From contig JAEXOR010000003.1 of assembly GCA_023439185.1 (NCBI GenBank), forward strand, positions 238,330 to 302,329: DNA of 64,000 nucleotides. The letters run 5' to 3'. The notes under the pieces are model-generated. The model did not search any database, had not been told where the DNA came from, and saw only the letters and a list, made by a program, of their open reading frames with translations. This DNA is from Bacillota bacterium. GTDB taxonomy: Bacteria; Bacillota; Desulfotomaculia; Desulfotomaculales; Desulfallaceae. Positions 34,647 to 43,884 of this stretch are shown here, one piece after another; within the stretch, counting starts at the first letter, position 1; every line of letters starts with the position of its first letter. Both the position numbers and the translations under genes were made by a program.

Positions 34647-35519
34647 TTAACCGATCTCCCTCTTGATGGCGCCTTCTTTAAATTTCTCTCTCAGGATATC
34701 AAAAAAAGTTTGGTTATTTAGTTTAATAAACCTGGCCCGGCATGGTGATTTTTTTACCCTGACGATATCACCGTGCTCCAGATGCATGCCCAACTGCCCG
34801 TCCACCGTAAGCATTACCTCCCCCTGGCTGGATTGCAGGGTGACCTGGACTTCACTGTCCGGAGGGATGACCAGTGGTCTGGCCCAAAGTGCATGGGGGC
34901 AGATCGGTGTGAAAAGAAGCAGGTCCAGTTCCGGCACCACCAGCGGTCCCCCGGCGGAAAGAGAATAAGCCGTCGAGCCGGTGGGGGTGGCGATAATCAC
35001 TCCGTCGGCGTAGTAAGTGTTGAAATGCCGGCGATCCACCGTAGTGTCCAGTCTGATTAGCCTTGCAAAACCGCCTTTGGTGATCACGGCGTCGTTAAGT
35101 CCGGTTAAAGGCAAAGAGGCTTTATTGTTTCTGATTACACTGGCCTCCAGCATCATTCTTTCTTCAATATAATACTCCCCGTCCAGCAGTAAATTCAGCG
35201 CCTTGAATACATTCGGCACGTCCACCTCGGTGAGGAACCCCAAACGGCCCATATTGACTCCGAATACCGGTACTTTGGACGGAGCAGCCAAACGGGCGCT
35301 GTTTAACAGTGTTCCGTCACCGCCGAGGATTATCAGACAGTCCGATCGGCTGACCAGTTCTTTGCGCGGGCAAACTCCGTAAGGCCAACTTACCCGTTGC
35401 GCGCATTCGTCGTCTACCAGCATGTCCACACCGCGATTTGTCAGCCAGGAGTGGATCTCTTCCAGCAAACCGTTAATTTTGTCTTTATTCAGGTTGGAGA
35501 TCAGACCGATTGTTTTCAA
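34647..35519 (-). CDS. nadK: NAD kinase
   Basis: 290 residues, TTG start behind GGGAGAGGG. LIILGGDGTLLNSARLA carries the GGDG nucleotide-binding motif, and TPTGSTAYSLSAGGPLV the conserved second motif. It phosphorylates NAD to NADP. Position between tlyA and recN/argR is standard. Confidence 0.96.
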   Translation of the reverse strand: MKTIGLISNLNKDKINGLLEEIHSWLTNRGVDMLVDDECAQRVSWPYGVCPRKELVSRSDCLIILGGDGTLLNSARLAAPSKVPVFGVNMGRLGFLTEVDVPNVFKALNLLLDGEYYIEERMMLEASVIRNNKASLPLTGLNDAVITKGGFARLIRLDTTVDRRHFNTYYADGVIIATPTGSTAYSLSAGGPLVVPELDLLLFTPICPHALWARPLVIPPDSEVQVTLQSSQGEVMLTVDGQLGMHLEHGDIVRVKKSPCRARFIKLNNQTFFDILREKFKEGAIKREIG

Positions 35520-35581
35520 ATTTACCCTCTCCCCGGACTTGTGCTGTACTGCCTGAGGCCCATCAACCTACTGCCGCCGGT

Positions 35582-36439
35582 TTATCTGCCCGATGGCGGT
35601 TTAAAAGGCCAATTATCTATTTGGTGGGCTGTTTCCACCACCCGGTCAAACAGTCTGTCTGTTTTTTCGGTTTCTTCAGCCGGTATCCCACCGGCCGGCG
35701 GACCTGGTTTTTTAAAGTGCATTAAATATTCAATATTCCCCTCGGGCCCTTTTACCGGTGAAAAGTCCGCGCCCAGCACCGCCGCGCCGCAGCCGGCAAC
35801 CGTCCTGGCTACATTAACCAGTACCTGTTTGTGTACGGCGGGATCCCTGACCACGCCTTTCTTGCCTACCAGTTCCCGGCCCGCCTCAAACTGGGGCTTG
35901 ACTAGGGAAACTCCCTCATATCGTTCCAGCAGGTAATCCACCCGGGGCAGCACCAGGGTCAGGGAAATGAATGAAACATCAATGGTTACGAAGTCCGGCT
36001 TACCCCGGGTAAAAATATCTTTTTCCAGGTTCCGGATGTTGGTGCGTTCCAGCACTACCACTCGTGGGTCGTTGCGCAGCGGCCAGGCTATTTGACCATA
36101 CCCCACGTCGACGGCGTATACAAAAGACGCGCCGTTTTGCAGGGCGCAGTCGGTAAACCCGCCGGTGGAAGCGCCCACGTCCAGGACCACCCGGTTTTGC
36201 AAGTTAATATTGAAGGATTGTAATGCCCGGGCTAGTTTATAACCGCCCCGGCTGACGTAAGGCATTTTTTCCTTGATTTCGATGACCGGTTCCCGGTCGT
36301 CAATTTGCTGACCGGGTTTGGTGACCACGCTGCCGTTTACTTTAATGTCTCCGGCCATAACAGCCCCCCGGGCTTTTTCCCGGCTGGTAAAATAGCCCTT
36401 TTGCACCAGCAGCAGGTCAAGCCTGACTTTGCCGCCCAA
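35582..36439 (-). CDS. tlyA: TlyA-family rRNA (cytidine-2'-O)-methyltransferase
   Basis: 285 residues, TTG start 8 nt behind GGAGG. N-terminal S4 RNA-binding domain (RLDLLLVQKGYFTSREKARG) and an FtsJ-like Rossmann methyltransferase domain (VVLDVGASTGGFTDCALQNG, then FVTIDVSFISL). It methylates ribosomal RNA; directly follows dxs in the conserved order. Confidence 0.92.
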   Translation of the reverse strand: MGGKVRLDLLLVQKGYFTSREKARGAVMAGDIKVNGSVVTKPGQQIDDREPVIEIKEKMPYVSRGGYKLARALQSFNINLQNRVVLDVGASTGGFTDCALQNGASFVYAVDVGYGQIAWPLRNDPRVVVLERTNIRNLEKDIFTRGKPDFVTIDVSFISLTLVLPRVDYLLERYEGVSLVKPQFEAGRELVGKKGVVRDPAVHKQVLVNVARTVAGCGAAVLGADFSPVKGPEGNIEYLMHFKKPGPPAGGIPAEETEKTDRLFDRVVETAHQIDNWPFKPPSGR

Positions 36440-36440
36440 A

Positions 36441-38411
36441 TTAAGAACCTCCGCCCAGTTTGACTATTTTGGCGCTTCTTTTTTTGTGCGGTTTAACCAT
36501 ATTCAAGGCGGCATCGGCTATATAGTCCGGTGACAGGCCGAATTTTTCACGCAGCAGAGCCTGGCTGCCGTGTTCCACAAAAACATCGGGAATACCCAGA
36601 CATTTAACAGAAATTGGGGACATTCCTCCGCAGGAGGTGTGCCCCCTTTCCTTATTTGGGGACATCCCATCGGAAGGTGTACGGCCAAGAAGCTCTAAAA
36701 CAGCGGAACCGAATCCGCCTGCCAGTACGTTTTCTTCCACTGTGATCAGCCGTCCTGTATAACCGGCGTAATGAATGATGCATTCCTCGTCCAGGGGTTT
36801 CACAAACCTGGCGTTAATCACCGTTGCCGATATGCCGGCGTCTTTTAATATTTCAGCGGCCCTGATTGAAGGGGACACCATATTGCCCACCGCCAGGATG
36901 GTGATGTCTTTGCCTTCAGTGAGGACTTCCGCTTTACCGATAGGAATTTCTGTCCACTGCTGCCCCAGCGCCGCGCCAAGGCCTGTTCCCCGCGGATAAC
37001 GCAGCGCGCAGGGGCTTTCGGTTTTTATTGCGGTGTACAGCATATCCTGGACTTCTTTTTCATTTGCGGGGGCCAGGATGTTGATATTGGGTATTGAGCG
37101 CAGGAACGACAAATCAAACAGCCCGTGGTGCGTGGGACCGTCGTCACCCACGATTCCCGCCCGGTCAACGGCAAAAACCACCGGCAGGTTTTGCAGACAA
37201 ACGTCATGGATAATCTGGTCGTAAGCCCGCTGCAAAAAGGTGGAATACACCGCCACCACCGGCTTAAGGCCGGCTTTGGCCAGCCCCGCCGCCATAGTGA
37301 CGGCATGCTGTTCCGCAATACCCACATCGAAGAAGCGGGCCGGGAAAAGACGGGCGAATTCCGTCAGACCGGTGCCGCTGCACATGGCCGCGGTGACGGC
37401 TACAATCCGGTGGTCCTGCTCCGCCAGGCGTACCATCGTATGTCCGAACACTTCGGTATAAGTGCTGGTGTCGGTGCTTTTAATACAAGTGCCGGATTGC
37501 ACGTCAAATGGCCCGATTCCGTGAAACATGTCCGCTTTTTCCACTGCCGGGGCGTATCCCTTGCCCTTCTCGGTAATCACATGCACCAGCACCGGTCCGC
37601 CGAGGATTTTGGCCTGTTCAAGGGTATTAATCATGGACCTGATATTATGTCCGTTGATCGGCCCCAGGTAAGTAAAGCCCAGTTCTTCGAAGATGACTCC
37701 CGGTACCAGAAAATATTTCAGACTGTCCTTAAACCGCTCGGCGAACTTTAAAACGGTTGAACCGATGGAAGGGATGCGCTTCATTAACTGCTCGAATTCA
37801 TCTTTGCCTTTGGAATACTTGGGATCCGTCCTGATCCTGGTCAGGTATCCGGCCATGGCGCCCACGTTATGGGAAATACTCATTTCATTATCATTCAGCA
37901 CCACCACCAGATCGGTTTTCAGGTGCCCGGCGTGATTAAGAGCTTCAAAGGCCATACCGCCGGTCATGGCGCCGTCCCCGATTACCGCTACCACAGAATT
38001 CGTGTCGCCCATAAGATCCCTGGCCAGGGACAGACCCAGGGCAGCGGATATTGAAGTACTGCTGTGCCCGGTGGCAAAGGCGTCGTGCTCGCTTTCATCA
38101 GGGCGCGGAAAACCGCTTAAACCTCCGTAACGGCGCAAAGTATGGAATTCTTCGCGCCTGCCGGTAAGCAGTTTGTGCACATAACTCTGATGGCCCACAT
38201 CCCAAATGACTTTGTCCCGGGGAGTTTGAAAAACCCGGTGCAGGGCCAATGTTAATTCAACCACACCGAGGTTGGGCGCCAGATGCCCGCCGTTGACGGC
38301 CACGGTATTGATGATGGTTTTTCTTATTTCCGCGGCCAGCTTTTCCAGTTGAGAAATATTAAGATTATGCAAATCCTGCGGGGAGTTGATTTGTTCCAGG
38401 TAACCGCCCAA
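36441..38411 (-). CDS. dxs: 1-deoxy-D-xylulose-5-phosphate synthase
   Basis: 656 residues, TTG start. TPP/Mg motif VIGDGAMTGGMAFEALNHAG and NDNEMSIS, the DVGIAEQHAVTMAAGLA acid-base segment, and the C-terminal transketolase domain are present. It condenses pyruvate and glyceraldehyde 3-phosphate for the MEP isoprenoid pathway, feeding ispA in the same block. Between the C-terminal LELLGRTP and VKCLGIPDVFVEHG lie about 20 extra residues (around 577-600, with two copies of G-M-S-P) encoded by a palindromic repeat; the frame is kept. Confidence 0.96.
   Translation of the reverse strand: MGGYLEQINSPQDLHNLNISQLEKLAAEIRKTIINTVAVNGGHLAPNLGVVELTLALHRVFQTPRDKVIWDVGHQSYVHKLLTGRREEFHTLRRYGGLSGFPRPDESEHDAFATGHSSTSISAALGLSLARDLMGDTNSVVAVIGDGAMTGGMAFEALNHAGHLKTDLVVVLNDNEMSISHNVGAMAGYLTRIRTDPKYSKGKDEFEQLMKRIPSIGSTVLKFAERFKDSLKYFLVPGVIFEELGFTYLGPINGHNIRSMINTLEQAKILGGPVLVHVITEKGKGYAPAVEKADMFHGIGPFDVQSGTCIKSTDTSTYTEVFGHTMVRLAEQDHRIVAVTAAMCSGTGLTEFARLFPARFFDVGIAEQHAVTMAAGLAKAGLKPVVAVYSTFLQRAYDQIIHDVCLQNLPVVFAVDRAGIVGDDGPTHHGLFDLSFLRSIPNINILAPANEKEVQDMLYTAIKTESPCALRYPRGTGLGAALGQQWTEIPIGKAEVLTEGKDITILAVGNMVSPSIRAAEILKDAGISATVINARFVKPLDEECIIHYAGYTGRLITVEENVLAGGFGSAVLELLGRTPSDGMSPNKERGHTSCGGMSPISVKCLGIPDVFVEHGSQALLREKFGLSPDYIADAALNMVKPHKKRSAKIVKLGGGS
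36616..36680. repeat. Palindromic REP-like repeat inserted in frame within dxs
   Basis: 36616-36645 forms a hairpin: GGGGACA, TT, CCTCC, loop GCA, GGAGG, TGT, G, CCCC. A second, decayed unit is at 36658-36680 (GGGGACATCCCATCGGAAGG and TGT). Both are translated, each giving G-M-S-P. Families of GGGGACATTCCTCC elements are scattered in Peptococcaceae genomes (recollection, not checked here). Confidence 0.8.
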
Positions 38412-38448
38412 TCCATCACCTTCATTGCTTGGTATTGCTTTATTATAT

Positions 38449-39015
38449 CTATTTTTTAACCGCCCTGATACAGGTTATTCCACCGAATGTCGCCATTAAT
38501 CGTCCGACAAAGAAAATAATGTCGTTGGGACGGCTGAGCGCCAGCTTCTTGCCGAAAGCCTTGCTTCCCACAGTCAGGGCGGCGATAATCGCCGTAAAAA
38601 ACATGTTCAATGTGGACAGGTTTAATTCCTCCCACATTTGAATAATCTGCAGCACCAGGGAAATGCCGAGGGCGCCGCTGACAGTACCGGCGATGTCCCC
38701 CACCACGTCGTTGCAAATATTGGCCACCCGGTCGGCGTTGCGGATTAAGTAAATACTCTCCCGGGCGCCCTTAACCCGTTTGGAGGCCTTGGCGTGAAAA
38801 GGTTTTTCATAGGCAGCCGCCACCGCAGTGCCCACCAGGTCCGCGGCAATGCCGAAAAGAATAATTAGTAACAGGAAAATAAAAGAAAATATGAGGCTGT
38901 TTAAAGCGCGGGCTAAAAATTCAGACAACAGAAAAAATATCGCGGCGATAAAAAAAGAAATAAAACCGACAAATATTATGTACTTGCCGGAAACTGTGGA
39001 TTTATTGTTTTTCAA
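38449..39015 (-). CDS. oapA: OLE RNA-associated membrane protein OapA
   Basis: 188 residues, TTG start behind GGGGTGG. Four to five transmembrane helices: two near the N-terminus (about 11-65), a basic cytoplasmic stretch (EKPFHAKASKRVKGARESIY), and two near the C-terminus. It resembles DUF21-like proteins only loosely. Position is the main evidence: in Bacillus halodurans and relatives OapA is encoded between the OLE RNA and dxs, binds OLE RNA and brings it to the membrane. Here the gene starts 48 nt from the closing stem of the predicted OLE RNA. Confidence 0.82.
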   Translation of the reverse strand: MKNNKSTVSGKYIIFVGFISFFIAAIFFLLSEFLARALNSLIFSFIFLLLIILFGIAADLVGTAVAAAYEKPFHAKASKRVKGARESIYLIRNADRVANICNDVVGDIAGTVSGALGISLVLQIIQMWEELNLSTLNMFFTAIIAALTVGSKAFGKKLALSRPNDIIFFVGRLMATFGGITCIRAVKK

Positions 39016-39062
39016 CTATTGATCCACCCCATGAATTGTGTACCACAATGATTATGTATGTA

Positions 39063-39648
39063 TACAAGTGACAACGATACGGGTAAATGTTGTGGCTTAG
39101 GTCCAGCAGGTTTTCCCAATTCCGTACCGGCTGTCGCCATACCGGCGGTTTCCCTTTAAACGGAATCCCGGAACGTCACCGATTCCGTGGCTGGATTACC
39201 ACTTAGATCCACACTATAATCCCCGTATCGCCCCGGTTTCAACCGGACAGCCTAGGAGTTTTCCTCTGCAGGATGACCTTTTTTTAGCCTCTTTTGCAAT
39301 GACGGTTTAAACCCGCTTCATACAGGGTAAGGGCCCTTACGCCTGTACGCCGCATCATGGACCTCCACCGCCACCACTCAAGGCAGGCTACTCTGCACGC
39401 AGCTTTCCCCACATGCAGGTTTATACCCGAGCCATAGTTGTATTACTACTCCCACGCACACGGGTCTCCGCGGGGGCAGGGTCAACGCCCACATGCCATT
39501 GCGGGTCGCCCCGCCCCCTTAACTCCCAGTACCGACCCCCAACTGGGCGTCAGCAGCCGGCACCAGGAACTTCATTGATGTGCCCTTTGCGGATTTTTAG
39601 GCCCGCCTTCAAAAAAGGGTTCCCGACTAGGATACTGTGTCACTTGTA
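39063..39648 (-). ncRNA. ole: OLE RNA (ornate large extremophilic RNA)
   Basis: A 586-nt GC-rich, stop-riddled region between ispA and oapA, on the same strand as both. It is closed by a perfect 11-bp inverted repeat, TACAAGTGACA (39063-39073) and TGTCACTTGTA (39638-39648), which would form the terminal stem. Many local dyads occur inside (for example GGGCG/CGCCC and ACCGGCGG/CCGCCGG). OLE RNAs are about 600 nt, occur in anaerobic or extremophilic Firmicutes, and lie in exactly this context (ispA - OLE - oapA - dxs). With OapA it forms a membrane ribonucleoprotein linked to alcohol, cold, Mg and energy stress. I did not align it to the family model. Confidence 0.85.
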
Positions 39649-39814
39649 CAATAAAAATATGATCAGTGAAATTATAGCACGGAGCCAAACGGGCGGCAAA
39701 TGCCTATAATGACCTCTTATAATCAATTATGACCCCTAAATGGTGTTTTCAGTACTGGCTTTCATTTTATATATCCGCACTAAACCGCATTTGTTTATAA
39801 GCCTTTTTACGTGG

Positions 39815-40705
39815 CTATTCAGCGCGGTTAATGATGAAATGAATGAGCCGGCGCAGAAAATCAGCTTCGGCGCCGAAATCGTCCAGGGACGACTTTGCTC
39901 TTGCGGCGGCTTCCGCGGCTTTTTGCCTGGAGGTCTCCAGGCCGAACAGCACGGGGTAGGTGGCTTTTTGATTCCGCTGGTCGCTGCCCACCGGCTTGCC
40001 GATTACCTGCTCATCCCCCACCACGTCGAGAATGTCGTCAATAATTTGAAAAGCCAGGCCCAGGTTTTCGGCGTAATCGGTAAGTCTGTTGAGTTGTGCC
40101 CCGGACGCACCGGACAGGATGGCTCCGGCGCGTACCGAAAACCTGATTAGGGCCCCGGTTTTATGGGTGTGAATGTATTTTAGAGTATCTTCATCCACGG
40201 CGCCGCCTTCCGAAGCCAGGTCAACCATCTGGCCTCCGATCAACCCCCGGGTACCGGCCGCCTCCGCCAGTTCCGCAATCACGCGTACCACGCGTTCCGG
40301 CGGGATACCTCTGTTTTGCGGCAACTTAGCCAAAATACCGAAACACGCGGTGAGCAGGGCGTCGCCGGCCAGAATGGCCGTTGCTTCCCCATAAACCTTG
40401 TGGCAGGTGGGTTGGCCCCGGCGGAGATCGTCATCGTCCATCACCGGCAGATCGTCATGCACCAGGGAATAGGTATGCAGCAGTTCAACAGCGCAGGCGG
40501 CGGGCAGCACGGATTCAGCGCTGCCGCCCACGGCTTCGGCCCCGGCCATAACCAGGATTGGCCGCAGCCTTTTGCCGCCGGCGAATACGCTGTAACGGAC
40601 AGCCTGGTGGATTGCCGGCGGGTAAGCGTTCACAGGGGGCAGCAGCTTTCCCAGCGCCTCGTTGACCAATTTTGCCCGCTCAGCCAGTTCAACCCTGAAA
40701 TTCAT
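39815..40705 (-). CDS. ispA: Polyprenyl (farnesyl/geranyl) diphosphate synthase
   Basis: 296 residues. First Asp-rich motif HDDLPVMDDDDLRRGQPT, second FQIIDDILDVVGD, and the GGKRLRP substrate loop. It condenses isopentenyl diphosphate with allylic diphosphates to farnesyl or geranylgeranyl diphosphate. The 110 nt upstream of the OLE 5' end (39649-39814) hold no gene; part is A/T-rich. Confidence 0.96.
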   Translation of the reverse strand: MNFRVELAERAKLVNEALGKLLPPVNAYPPAIHQAVRYSVFAGGKRLRPILVMAGAEAVGGSAESVLPAACAVELLHTYSLVHDDLPVMDDDDLRRGQPTCHKVYGEATAILAGDALLTACFGILAKLPQNRGIPPERVVRVIAELAEAAGTRGLIGGQMVDLASEGGAVDEDTLKYIHTHKTGALIRFSVRAGAILSGASGAQLNRLTDYAENLGLAFQIIDDILDVVGDEQVIGKPVGSDQRNQKATYPVLFGLETSRQKAAEAAARAKSSLDDFGAEADFLRRLIHFIINRAE

Positions 40706-40707
40706 GA

Positions 40708-40938
40708 TTAAAAATCCTCTTCCTTGATTACCGGGTTGCCTTCACTGTCTTCCATCAGGATGCCGATTTGCTTTTCAGCTTGTTCCAGCTTTTTGGAGCA
40801 CTGCCTGGTAAGCTGGATACCCTCGGCAAACAACTGCAGTGATTCCTCCAGGGGCAGGTTGCCTTCTTCCAATTTATTAACCAGTACTTCAAGCCTTTCC
40901 AGGGCTTCTTCAAAAGATGGTGTTCTTTGTCCGCTCAT
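40708..40938 (-). CDS. xseB: Exodeoxyribonuclease VII small subunit
   Basis: 76 residues. The family pattern FEEALERLEVLVNKLEEGNL followed by PLEESLQLFAEGIQL is complete. It forms the exonuclease with XseA, which is encoded three genes upstream: folD and fchA have come between the two subunits. It stops 2 nt before the ispA start. Confidence 0.95.
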   Translation of the reverse strand: MSGQRTPSFEEALERLEVLVNKLEEGNLPLEESLQLFAEGIQLTRQCSKKLEQAEKQIGILMEDSEGNPVIKEEDF

Positions 40939-40966
40939 AATTAATTCTCTCCCACCTGCGGGTTAT

Positions 40967-40992
40967 AAAAAAATGGGGCTAAAATAGCCCCA
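40967..40992 (-). terminator. Intrinsic terminator between fchA and xseB
   Basis: On the minus strand TGGGGCT, loop ATTTT, AGCCCCA, then seven T. It follows the fchA stop by 16 nt and precedes the xseB start by 29 nt, so xseB-ispA-OLE-oapA-dxs must rely on readthrough or an own promoter in that short gap. Confidence 0.9.
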
Positions 40993-41007
40993 ATGTAAAG
41001 TCCGGAC

Positions 41008-41640
41008 CTACTTCATTCTCTCCTGCACAACTGCCACGGCTTTTTCTTTCAATTCTTTGGCCTTGGCCACCAGTTGCTCTTTTTCCGCGATTATATTTTT
41101 GACGTATTCTTCGTCTTTAACCATCGGGATGTTGATGTCCGCGCTGAGAAGCACTCCGTTTAAAGCCGCCTCGCAAACATAAGCGGCCACACCGGCGTCG
41201 CTGATGGCCATGGTATTGCCGATTTTGGAGAGTTTATCGGTAATCACCAGTGCCTCCAGCAGCGTTCTGGCTATTTCCATCGGGGTATCGGTAGCCACCT
41301 TAAGCGCCTTTTGCATTTGTTCTTCGCGCTTGGCTTTTTCCTCGTCGGTGTTCTTGGGCAGGCGGTACACGTCCATGAACTTGCCGAAAGCCGCTATATC
41401 CGCCGCCACCAGCTTTTCCAGCTTGTTGATGATAAAATAGGCGGCGCCGGTGATTTCCTTGACTTCAGGTTCGACGTCCTTGAACTTGGGCCTTCCCACA
41501 GTGAGGTTGCCCACCATGGCCGTCATGGCCACACCCAGGGTACCCACCAGGGCTGAAACGCTACCGCCGCCCGGAGTCGGCGCGTCGGAAGCGGATACCG
41601 CCACTACTTTACGAAAAGAGAGATCATAAATCTCGCTCAC
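41008..41640 (-). CDS. fchA: Methenyltetrahydrofolate cyclohydrolase (FTCD-C family)
   Basis: 210 residues, GTG start behind GAGGTG. N-terminal SASDAPTPGGGSVSALVGTL is the cyclodeaminase/cyclohydrolase-domain signature; the rest is helical. It interconverts methenyl- and 10-formyl-tetrahydrofolate. Adjacent folD also has this activity, so the two enzymes overlap, as in acetogens carrying both. Confidence 0.88.
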   Translation of the reverse strand: MSEIYDLSFRKVVAVSASDAPTPGGGSVSALVGTLGVAMTAMVGNLTVGRPKFKDVEPEVKEITGAAYFIINKLEKLVAADIAAFGKFMDVYRLPKNTDEEKAKREEQMQKALKVATDTPMEIARTLLEALVITDKLSKIGNTMAISDAGVAAYVCEAALNGVLLSADINIPMVKDEEYVKNIIAEKEQLVAKAKELKEKAVAVVQERMK

Positions 41641-41726
41641 TATAAATCACCTCGTCTAAAAATATTTGCGTTAAAAGTCTAAAGTCTTAAACTTTCGACC
41701 TTTGACTTTCGACTATTGACTGTCTT

Positions 41727-42581
41727 TTACGCCAGCCCCTGCAGCTTGATGGCTTTCAGCACGTTTTTCTGGATCAATACCGTGGTCAGGCTGCCTACGC
41801 CGCCCGGCACGGGGCTGATGGCGCCGGCCACTTCCTTGGCGTTCTCAAAATCAACGTCGCCGCAGATACCGCCGCCCTCGGCGGGGTTAATGCCGGCGTC
41901 CACCACAATGGCGCCCGGCTTGATCATATCGGCGGTAACCATTTTGGCCCGGCCCACGGCGGCAATGATAATATCGGCCTGTTTGGTGTGGTAACCAAGG
42001 TCCTGGGTCTTGGTGTGGCAGACGGTTACGGTGGCGTTCTGGTTCAGCAACATGAATACCAGCGGCTTGCCCACGGTTTCGCCGCGGCCCACGATAACGG
42101 CGTTTTTGCCTTTGATTTCAAAACCTGAACGCAGCATTACCTCAATGCAGCTTTGCGGTGTGGCCGGGAACAGGCCTTCGCCGCCGCTTAAAATGTAACC
42201 CCTGTTGATGGGGTGCGAGCCGTCCACGTCTTTTTTCGGGTCCACGGCTTCCAATACCACTTTTTTGTCCATGCCCTTGGGCAGCGGCAGTTCAATCATG
42301 ATGCCGTGTATTTTGGGATCCTTGTTCCAGCTTTCAATGGTGGCCAACACTTCTTCCACCGGGGTGGAACCGGGCATGGTAATCAGTTCAAAGTCGATGC
42401 CCACGTTGCTGCAGGCTTTTTCTTTGGACCGGGCGTAAACCACAGACGCCGGATCATCGCCCACCAGTAACACGTTAAGCTTGGGCGCGACACCCTTTTC
42501 CCTCAGGCTCGCGACTTCCGCCTTGACTTCTTCCCTGATGGTTGCCGCAATGGCCTTGCCGTCAATAAGAGATGCAGTCAT
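41727..42581 (-). CDS. folD: Bifunctional methylenetetrahydrofolate dehydrogenase/cyclohydrolase
   Basis: 284 residues, ATG behind AGGAGG. VYARSKEKACSNVGI with the catalytic Tyr-x3-Lys, PLPKGMD, DVDGSHPINRG and the NADP loop VIVGRGETVGKPL are standard. It makes methenyl- and formyl-tetrahydrofolate. The 86-nt gap to fchA holds an A/T-rich direct-repeat tract (CTTTCGACCTTTGACTTTCG). Confidence 0.96.
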   Translation of the reverse strand: MTASLIDGKAIAATIREEVKAEVASLREKGVAPKLNVLLVGDDPASVVYARSKEKACSNVGIDFELITMPGSTPVEEVLATIESWNKDPKIHGIMIELPLPKGMDKKVVLEAVDPKKDVDGSHPINRGYILSGGEGLFPATPQSCIEVMLRSGFEIKGKNAVIVGRGETVGKPLVFMLLNQNATVTVCHTKTQDLGYHTKQADIIIAAVGRAKMVTADMIKPGAIVVDAGINPAEGGGICGDVDFENAKEVAGAISPVPGGVGSLTTVLIQKNVLKAIKLQGLA

Positions 42582-42610
42582 AATAGATCCTCCTGTTCAT
42601 CACTAATTTT

Positions 42611-43861
42611 TTATTTATGTTTTGTAATTATCCGGTCCCGCATTCTGACTCCTGACTCCTGGGTGCTTGTGATATTCTCAACCCGGCACTCCAACATGCC
42701 CCGGTGCAGGTGCACTGCCACCATCTGGCCGGGTTTAACAAGGGCAGCGTTATGTAAAACCTTGCCGTCGGGATCGGTGGTATAACTGTAACCCCTGGAG
42801 AGGGTGGCCAATGGGCTCAGGGCGTTTAACCGTCCGGCCAGCAAAGCCAACCGGCTTTGTTCTGCGCGCAGTCTTTCGCCGGCGGTACGCCTGATTTGCT
42901 TTTCATGCCAGTCAAGAACCTGGCGGCGCCGGTCACAAATCACAACCACCGGGTTGGCTATGGCCCGGCTGGTTATGCAGCGATCCAGGCGCTGCCTGAA
43001 CAGGCCGGTTTTGTGTTTAATGCTTCGGGTCAGCCTGACCCGAAGCATCATGATGTTCCTTTTGATTTCCCCGCGGTCAGGGACGGCTATTTCCGCCGCC
43101 GCCGACGGGGTGGGCGCCCTCAGGTCGGCAACCATGTCGGCAATGGTGAAATCAGTCTCGTGCCCTACGGCGGATATTACCGGAAGCCGTGAGACGGCAA
43201 TGCTCCGGGCCACCAGCTCGGTATTAAAGGCCCATAGTTCCTCCAGGGAACCGCCGCCGCGCCCCACGATCAGCAGGTCCACATTCCCGGCGCGGTTAAA
43301 TAGCGCTATAGCCCTGGCTACCTCAGCGGGGGCGCTGTCGCCTTGTACCGCCACCGGGGCCAGAATAATCCGGGCCATGGGCCAGCGGCGACGCAAAATA
43401 TTCAGGATATCCCTTACCGCGGCTCCTGTAGGCGAGGTTACAATGCCGATAGTACCGGGAAAACGGGGCAGCTTTTGCTTGCGCTCAGGGTTGAAAAGTC
43501 CTTCCCCGGCCAGCTTCTGCTTGAGTTTTTCAAAAGCGGCGTAAAGCGCCCCCGCCCCTTCAGGCTCGATTTCCTCGGCATAGAGCTGGTACTGTCCGTC
43601 TCTTTCAAATACCGTAACGTATCCGCGTACCCGAACGGCCATACCGTTTTCCGGGCTGAACCTCAGCAACCTGGCCCGGGAACGGAACATCACCGTCCGG
43701 ATACTGGAATTGCTGTCCTTTAAGGTAAAGTAAACATGTCCTGAAACAGCTTGTTTGCAGTTGGATATTTCACCCTTGACCCAAAGGTTGGCCAGTTTAC
43801 TGTCGCCTTCCAGCAAACCTTTGATATAGCCTGTTAAATCGCTTACCGAGAAAACACTCAT
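42611..43861 (-). CDS. xseA: Exodeoxyribonuclease VII large subunit
   Basis: 416 residues. OB-fold N-terminus (VSDLTGYIKGLLEGDSKLAN, WVKGEISNCKQAVSGHVYF), then the catalytic domain with GRGGGSLEELWAFN, SAVGHETDFTIADMVADLRA and TPSAAAE. The last residues (TQESGVRM) are encoded by a copy of the dispersed repeat at 42643-42662. Confidence 0.95.
   Translation of the reverse strand: MSVFSVSDLTGYIKGLLEGDSKLANLWVKGEISNCKQAVSGHVYFTLKDSNSSIRTVMFRSRARLLRFSPENGMAVRVRGYVTVFERDGQYQLYAEEIEPEGAGALYAAFEKLKQKLAGEGLFNPERKQKLPRFPGTIGIVTSPTGAAVRDILNILRRRWPMARIILAPVAVQGDSAPAEVARAIALFNRAGNVDLLIVGRGGGSLEELWAFNTELVARSIAVSRLPVISAVGHETDFTIADMVADLRAPTPSAAAEIAVPDRGEIKRNIMMLRVRLTRSIKHKTGLFRQRLDRCITSRAIANPVVVICDRRRQVLDWHEKQIRRTAGERLRAEQSRLALLAGRLNALSPLATLSRGYSYTTDPDGKVLHNAALVKPGQMVAVHLHRGMLECRVENITSTQESGVRMRDRIITKHK
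42643..42662 (-). repeat. Dispersed short repeat, copy inside the xseA 3' end
   Basis: Minus-strand AGGAGTCAGGAGTCAGAATG, nearly identical to the copies at 31567-31592 and 51841-51866. It lies inside the final 18 codons of xseA and appears to have altered the C-terminus. Confidence 0.8.
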
Positions 43862-43884
43862 TTAATATCCAACATCCCGCTAAA

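Noticed and set aside
39413..39709. 98-codon plus-strand frame in the ispA/oapA gap
   Set aside because: Low-complexity translation, opposite to the operon, lies within the predicted OLE RNA.
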